From Ophiocordyceps camponoti-saundersi (nom. inval.) (lineage: Eukaryota; Ascomycota; Sordariomycetes; Hypocreales; Ophiocordycipitaceae), in assembly GCA_003339415.1 (NCBI GenBank), contig PDHQ01000194.1:1-64000 (forward strand): a stretch of 64,000 nt of DNA. The letters are read 5' to 3'. The position numbers were made by a program, and so were the translations under genes. Positions 61,101 through 64,000 of this stretch are shown here, in pieces. How positions within the stretch are numbered: the first letter of the stretch is position 1; each line of letters begins with the position of its first letter. The notes beneath the pieces were generated by a model. The model was not told the origin of the DNA. It searched no databases and was given only the letters and a program-made list of their open reading frames with translations.

Positions 61101-63410
61101 TTTTTAAGTTTAAAAATTATATTATAGCTAAGCTAGGAATAAGCTAAAATATAAGCTTTTTTTTTACTAAAAAATCCTTTAAGTTACGTAAAAGCTAGAG
61201 GGATTATATTATATACGTAAGTAATATATTTAAGTTTTTTACTTTAAAAAAATAAGATTTCCTATCTTATATATATATAGCTAGCTAAGCTTAGCTTTAT
61301 AATTATAATTAAGTTATTATCGTTATCTTTTAATTTTATAGGTATTATAAATATTAATAAGGTTATCTTTTCCTATCGTAAATAGCGAGAGTTTTACTAA
61401 ACTTAATAAATAAGTTACTTTTTTAGAATATCTTTATTTATATTATTAGTATCTTAGTTATCCTTAGTAAAAGTTTAAGCTAGCTTCTTTTCCTTTACGG
61501 GCTATACGAAGTCCTTTTTCCTTTACGAGCGTTAGAGGATCTAATATTTACGCTTATCTTAATAGAGAAGGCGGTTCCGGCGCTTAGTATCCGCTTAGAT
61601 AGCTAAGTTTAGATTTCTATTAAAAAAAAGCTTCTTAGGTAATAGGATTAAGGGCGAGTATTTAGTAAAAGCGGGTAAGTTATCTAGCTAAACTAATTTC
61701 TAAGCCGCGTAGTTAAGTAATAACCTTTTCTCCGCTATCTAAAATAAGCTAATAAAGAAATCTTAAGCGTAATTAGTTATTTAGCAGATTTCCTATAGAA
61801 AATACTATTTATTAATTACTAAGGTAATAATTAGGTATTTATAAACTAAGCTAGCTTAACGGCCTTAGAAATTAATAAGGGGGATAAGATAGATAGGAAT
61901 AAGCTTAGCGCTTAAGCGCTTTACTATTTACTTTGCGAAATAATAACTAACTAGAAAATGGGTATTTACTTTAATATTATATAAGGTAAAAGTACGAAAA
62001 GCTATACTATTAATTTAAACTTAACTATTAATAGTAAATAATTCTTTTATTTTCTATCTTATACGTAATATTTTTAAGATTATTAAGAAGCCTTATAATA
62101 GTCTTACTTTTTTCCTAAATTAAAATTATCTAATTAAATAAAGTTAAGTAAAGGCGTTTAAACTTTATAAACTCTCCCTATCTTTTATTAGTTAGGGTAA
62201 TCCTTAGCTATATAGCCTTTCTTTTTATAAATAAAATAAGTATTATTTTCCTAGTAAACTTTCTTCTTACTTTTACTAAGAGCTTAGCTTTTCTAGTAAG
62301 AGGTTATAATCGTAATTATAATTTTCTTCTATTTTTCTAAGGTAACCTTTTTACTTACCTAGCTTTTATAAGAAAACTCCTAGTAAGTTAACTCCTTCTT
62401 TTAGTAAAATATAGCGTTTTTTATATACTTATAAAATTCCTTATATATTATATATAAATCTTTAGCTTTTATAAGAAAGCTTAGGTTAAGATTAGTAAGT
62501 AAATAATTTTAAAATATATATTTAATCTAAGCTAGGAGAACTTAGGTTTTAGCTATAAAATAATTAAACTTTATAAGAAACTCCTAAATTTCCTATTTAC
62601 CTATTAATAAGAAATTTAGTTTACGAAATTAGTTTATAGCTTTAGTAAATTTATTAGGATTTCCGTAAATAAACTCTAAATATTAGATTATCTTAGCTAA
62701 TTTAGAAAAAGGGCGTTTTTTTAAGTTATATTAAGTTTCTAAAAGTTTATAAGCTTTCCCTCCTAATACGCGGAATAATATACTTATCTAGTCTTACTTA
62801 TTTTAAAAAATTATCTTATCGGACCTTATCTTATCTTTTAAGTTTATAAGGAAAATATTAAAATCCTCCTTTTTACTTAAAAACTTACCTACCTCCTTAT
62901 AGCGAACTTTTATAAAATTAGAATAAGAGAGGTTCGGCTATCTTACTAAGGCTATTAGCGTAAAAATATCCTAAGCGGCTTTTCTAATCGGGATAAATAT
63001 CTTTTTATTTATACTAAATATAATTAATATTTCTTAATAAATCTTTTCCGCGTTTAAGTTTTAGTTTTTCTAAATTAACTAACTTTAAAGTTTTATAACT
63101 TATATTTATAATTATATTATCTTTATATATTATTTTTACGGTATAGTTATATTAGTAATATTTTAGGAAAAAGTAGCTATTATTATAGTTTAATTTTCGC
63201 TAATATCTTATTCTATTATAAGGTTAGGCGTCTCTAAAGTAAGTCTCCTTAATTGCCTAAAAGTCTAGTTAGGGGCTTTAGATATATATCTCGAAGCTAG
63301 TTATAATCTAAGTCTTAATTATATATAAGTTCTTTTCTATTCTATATAAAGATATAAAAATAAGATATAGGTTTCTTAATTACTTATTAGCGAATTTAAG
63401 CTTAGAATAG

Positions 63411-63735
63411 TATTACGGCTATAAAATATATTAATTAAATAATAATATTAGCACTATAAATAAAAATTCTAAGCTAAGGAGAAGGGAAAGAAAAGAGGAA
63501 AACTCCTATAAGCGAAATCTTAGTAAAATATATAAAGGCACGTGCTAGTAGAGATAAGAGAGGGTAAAGGGGAAATCTTAGTAAAAGGTTAACTTTATTT
63601 CTAGGTAATTTTCTACTAAGGTTTTCCTAAGGATTTTACGATAAGGTTTCCGAGGTTACGTAACTATAGTTAGAAATCCTTAGAAATTACTATAAAATAT
63701 TTAGAGGAAATCCTTATAATTGCTAGCGCGTAATA
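63411..63735 (-). repeat. Gypsy LTR, right copy
   Basis: 325 bp; differs from the left copy almost only by C/T or G/A changes. Confidence 0.9.
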
Positions 63736-63740
63736 AGCAC

Positions 63741-64000
63741 TACGAAATATATAATAATATATAAAAATTTATTATCTAATTATAAAGATATAAATACTAA
63801 AGTTAACTAAGGTAAGGTATCTTATATTAAAGTTTATAGGTTTAGGGACTTTATATTTAAATTCCCTAACTTAGAAAATAAGTTTATATTAAAAGACTGC
63901 CTTTTTATACCCGAATTAAGCGTTAATATAATAAGTTAATCTTACTTAAAGAGAATAATTATTATTATAAGTAATAATATACTCTTATTCTATAACCTTA
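63741..64000 (+). mobile_element. Second Ty1/copia element, continuation
   Basis: Forward translation near 63885-63937 gives LKDCLFIPELSVNIIS, the conserved block after the copia protease active site. It continues the element broken at 57795 and runs off the window. Confidence 0.65.

Larger units (their letters stand above)
57795..63735 (-). mobile_element. Ty3/gypsy LTR retrotransposon, RIP-inactivated, nested
   Basis: A 5941-bp element with equal 325-bp LTRs (57795-58119 and 63411-63735) starting TATTACG and ending CGTAATA, the RIP form of TGTTACG..CGTAACA. Flanks are AGTAC (57790-57794) and AGCAC (63736-63740), a 5-bp duplication with one C-to-T. On the minus strand, about 60280-60440 encodes decayed gypsy reverse-transcriptase/RNase H connection sequence. 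About 62200-62265 encodes a gag zinc knuckle read as YFIYKKKGYIAKDY. So gag lies to the right and the element runs leftward. Stops are everywhere; it is inactive. Confidence 0.85.

Overview
This window is nuclear DNA of a filamentous ascomycete (Pezizomycotina, most likely Sordariomycetes; possibly Hypocreales, which is inference). The genes have short introns of about 50-90 nt with GT..AG borders and CTAA/CTGA-type branch sites. The protein families are typically fungal (DUF3176, GPC1, UstYa/DUF3328, fungal rhodopsin-domain receptors). Normal-GC gene blocks alternate with very AT-rich blocks that have almost no CpA/TpG, the footprint of repeat-induced point mutation (RIP).

Layout. 0.4-25.4 kb is a gene-rich core: DUF3176 membrane protein (-), GPC acyltransferase GPC1 (+), APC/C activator CDH1 (-, 3 exons), a Tra2/SR-like RRM protein (+), a MAPEG protein (-), 40S ribosomal protein S1 (-, 5 exons) divergent from MCM3 (+), a MATE-like transporter (-), a small secreted peptide (-) and a UstYa-family oxidase (+). 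25.4-31.6 kb is one complete RIP-degraded Ty1/copia retrotransposon with paired 298-bp LTRs and a near-perfect target duplication. 31.7-39.0 kb holds a rhodopsin-domain membrane protein (-), an FAD monooxygenase (-), a young 867-bp miniature LTR element (TRIM) with identical LTRs, the NatB catalytic subunit NAA20 (+) and a mitochondrial alpha/beta hydrolase (IMO32/ABHD11 type, +). PMS1 (-) follows at 39.6-42.8 kb. 43.0-45.4 kb is an AT block holding a short RIP-mutated element with 212-bp LTRs. A 1537-aa TPR/GT41 O-GlcNAc transferase-like protein (+) covers 45.9-50.6 kb, then a diverged LTR-like repeat pair, then the mitochondrial AAA+ extractase MSP1 (-). From 53.4 kb to the end the window is RIP-mutated transposon sequence, including a complete 5941-bp Ty3/gypsy element nested inside a second copia element.

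How it fits together. Most genes are single-copy housekeeping genes: DNA replication and mismatch repair (MCM3, PMS1), cell cycle (CDH1), translation and N-terminal acetylation (RPS1, NAA20), and mitochondrial quality (MSP1, IMO32). MCM3 has an MBF-type ACGCGT box, consistent with G1/S control. Two short accessory groups stand out: transporter + secreted peptide + UstYa (19.9-24.8 kb), and receptor-like protein + flavin monooxygenase (31.7-34.9 kb) lying directly against a RIP block. The most novel observations are a strong trinucleotide bias among CpA sites that escaped RIP (nearly all in GCA/TGC), and a RIP-free TRIM whose primer site matches the anticodon half of initiator tRNA-Met.

Exon coordinates were derived by hand from splice signals, reading frame and family conservation. 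No searches were run.
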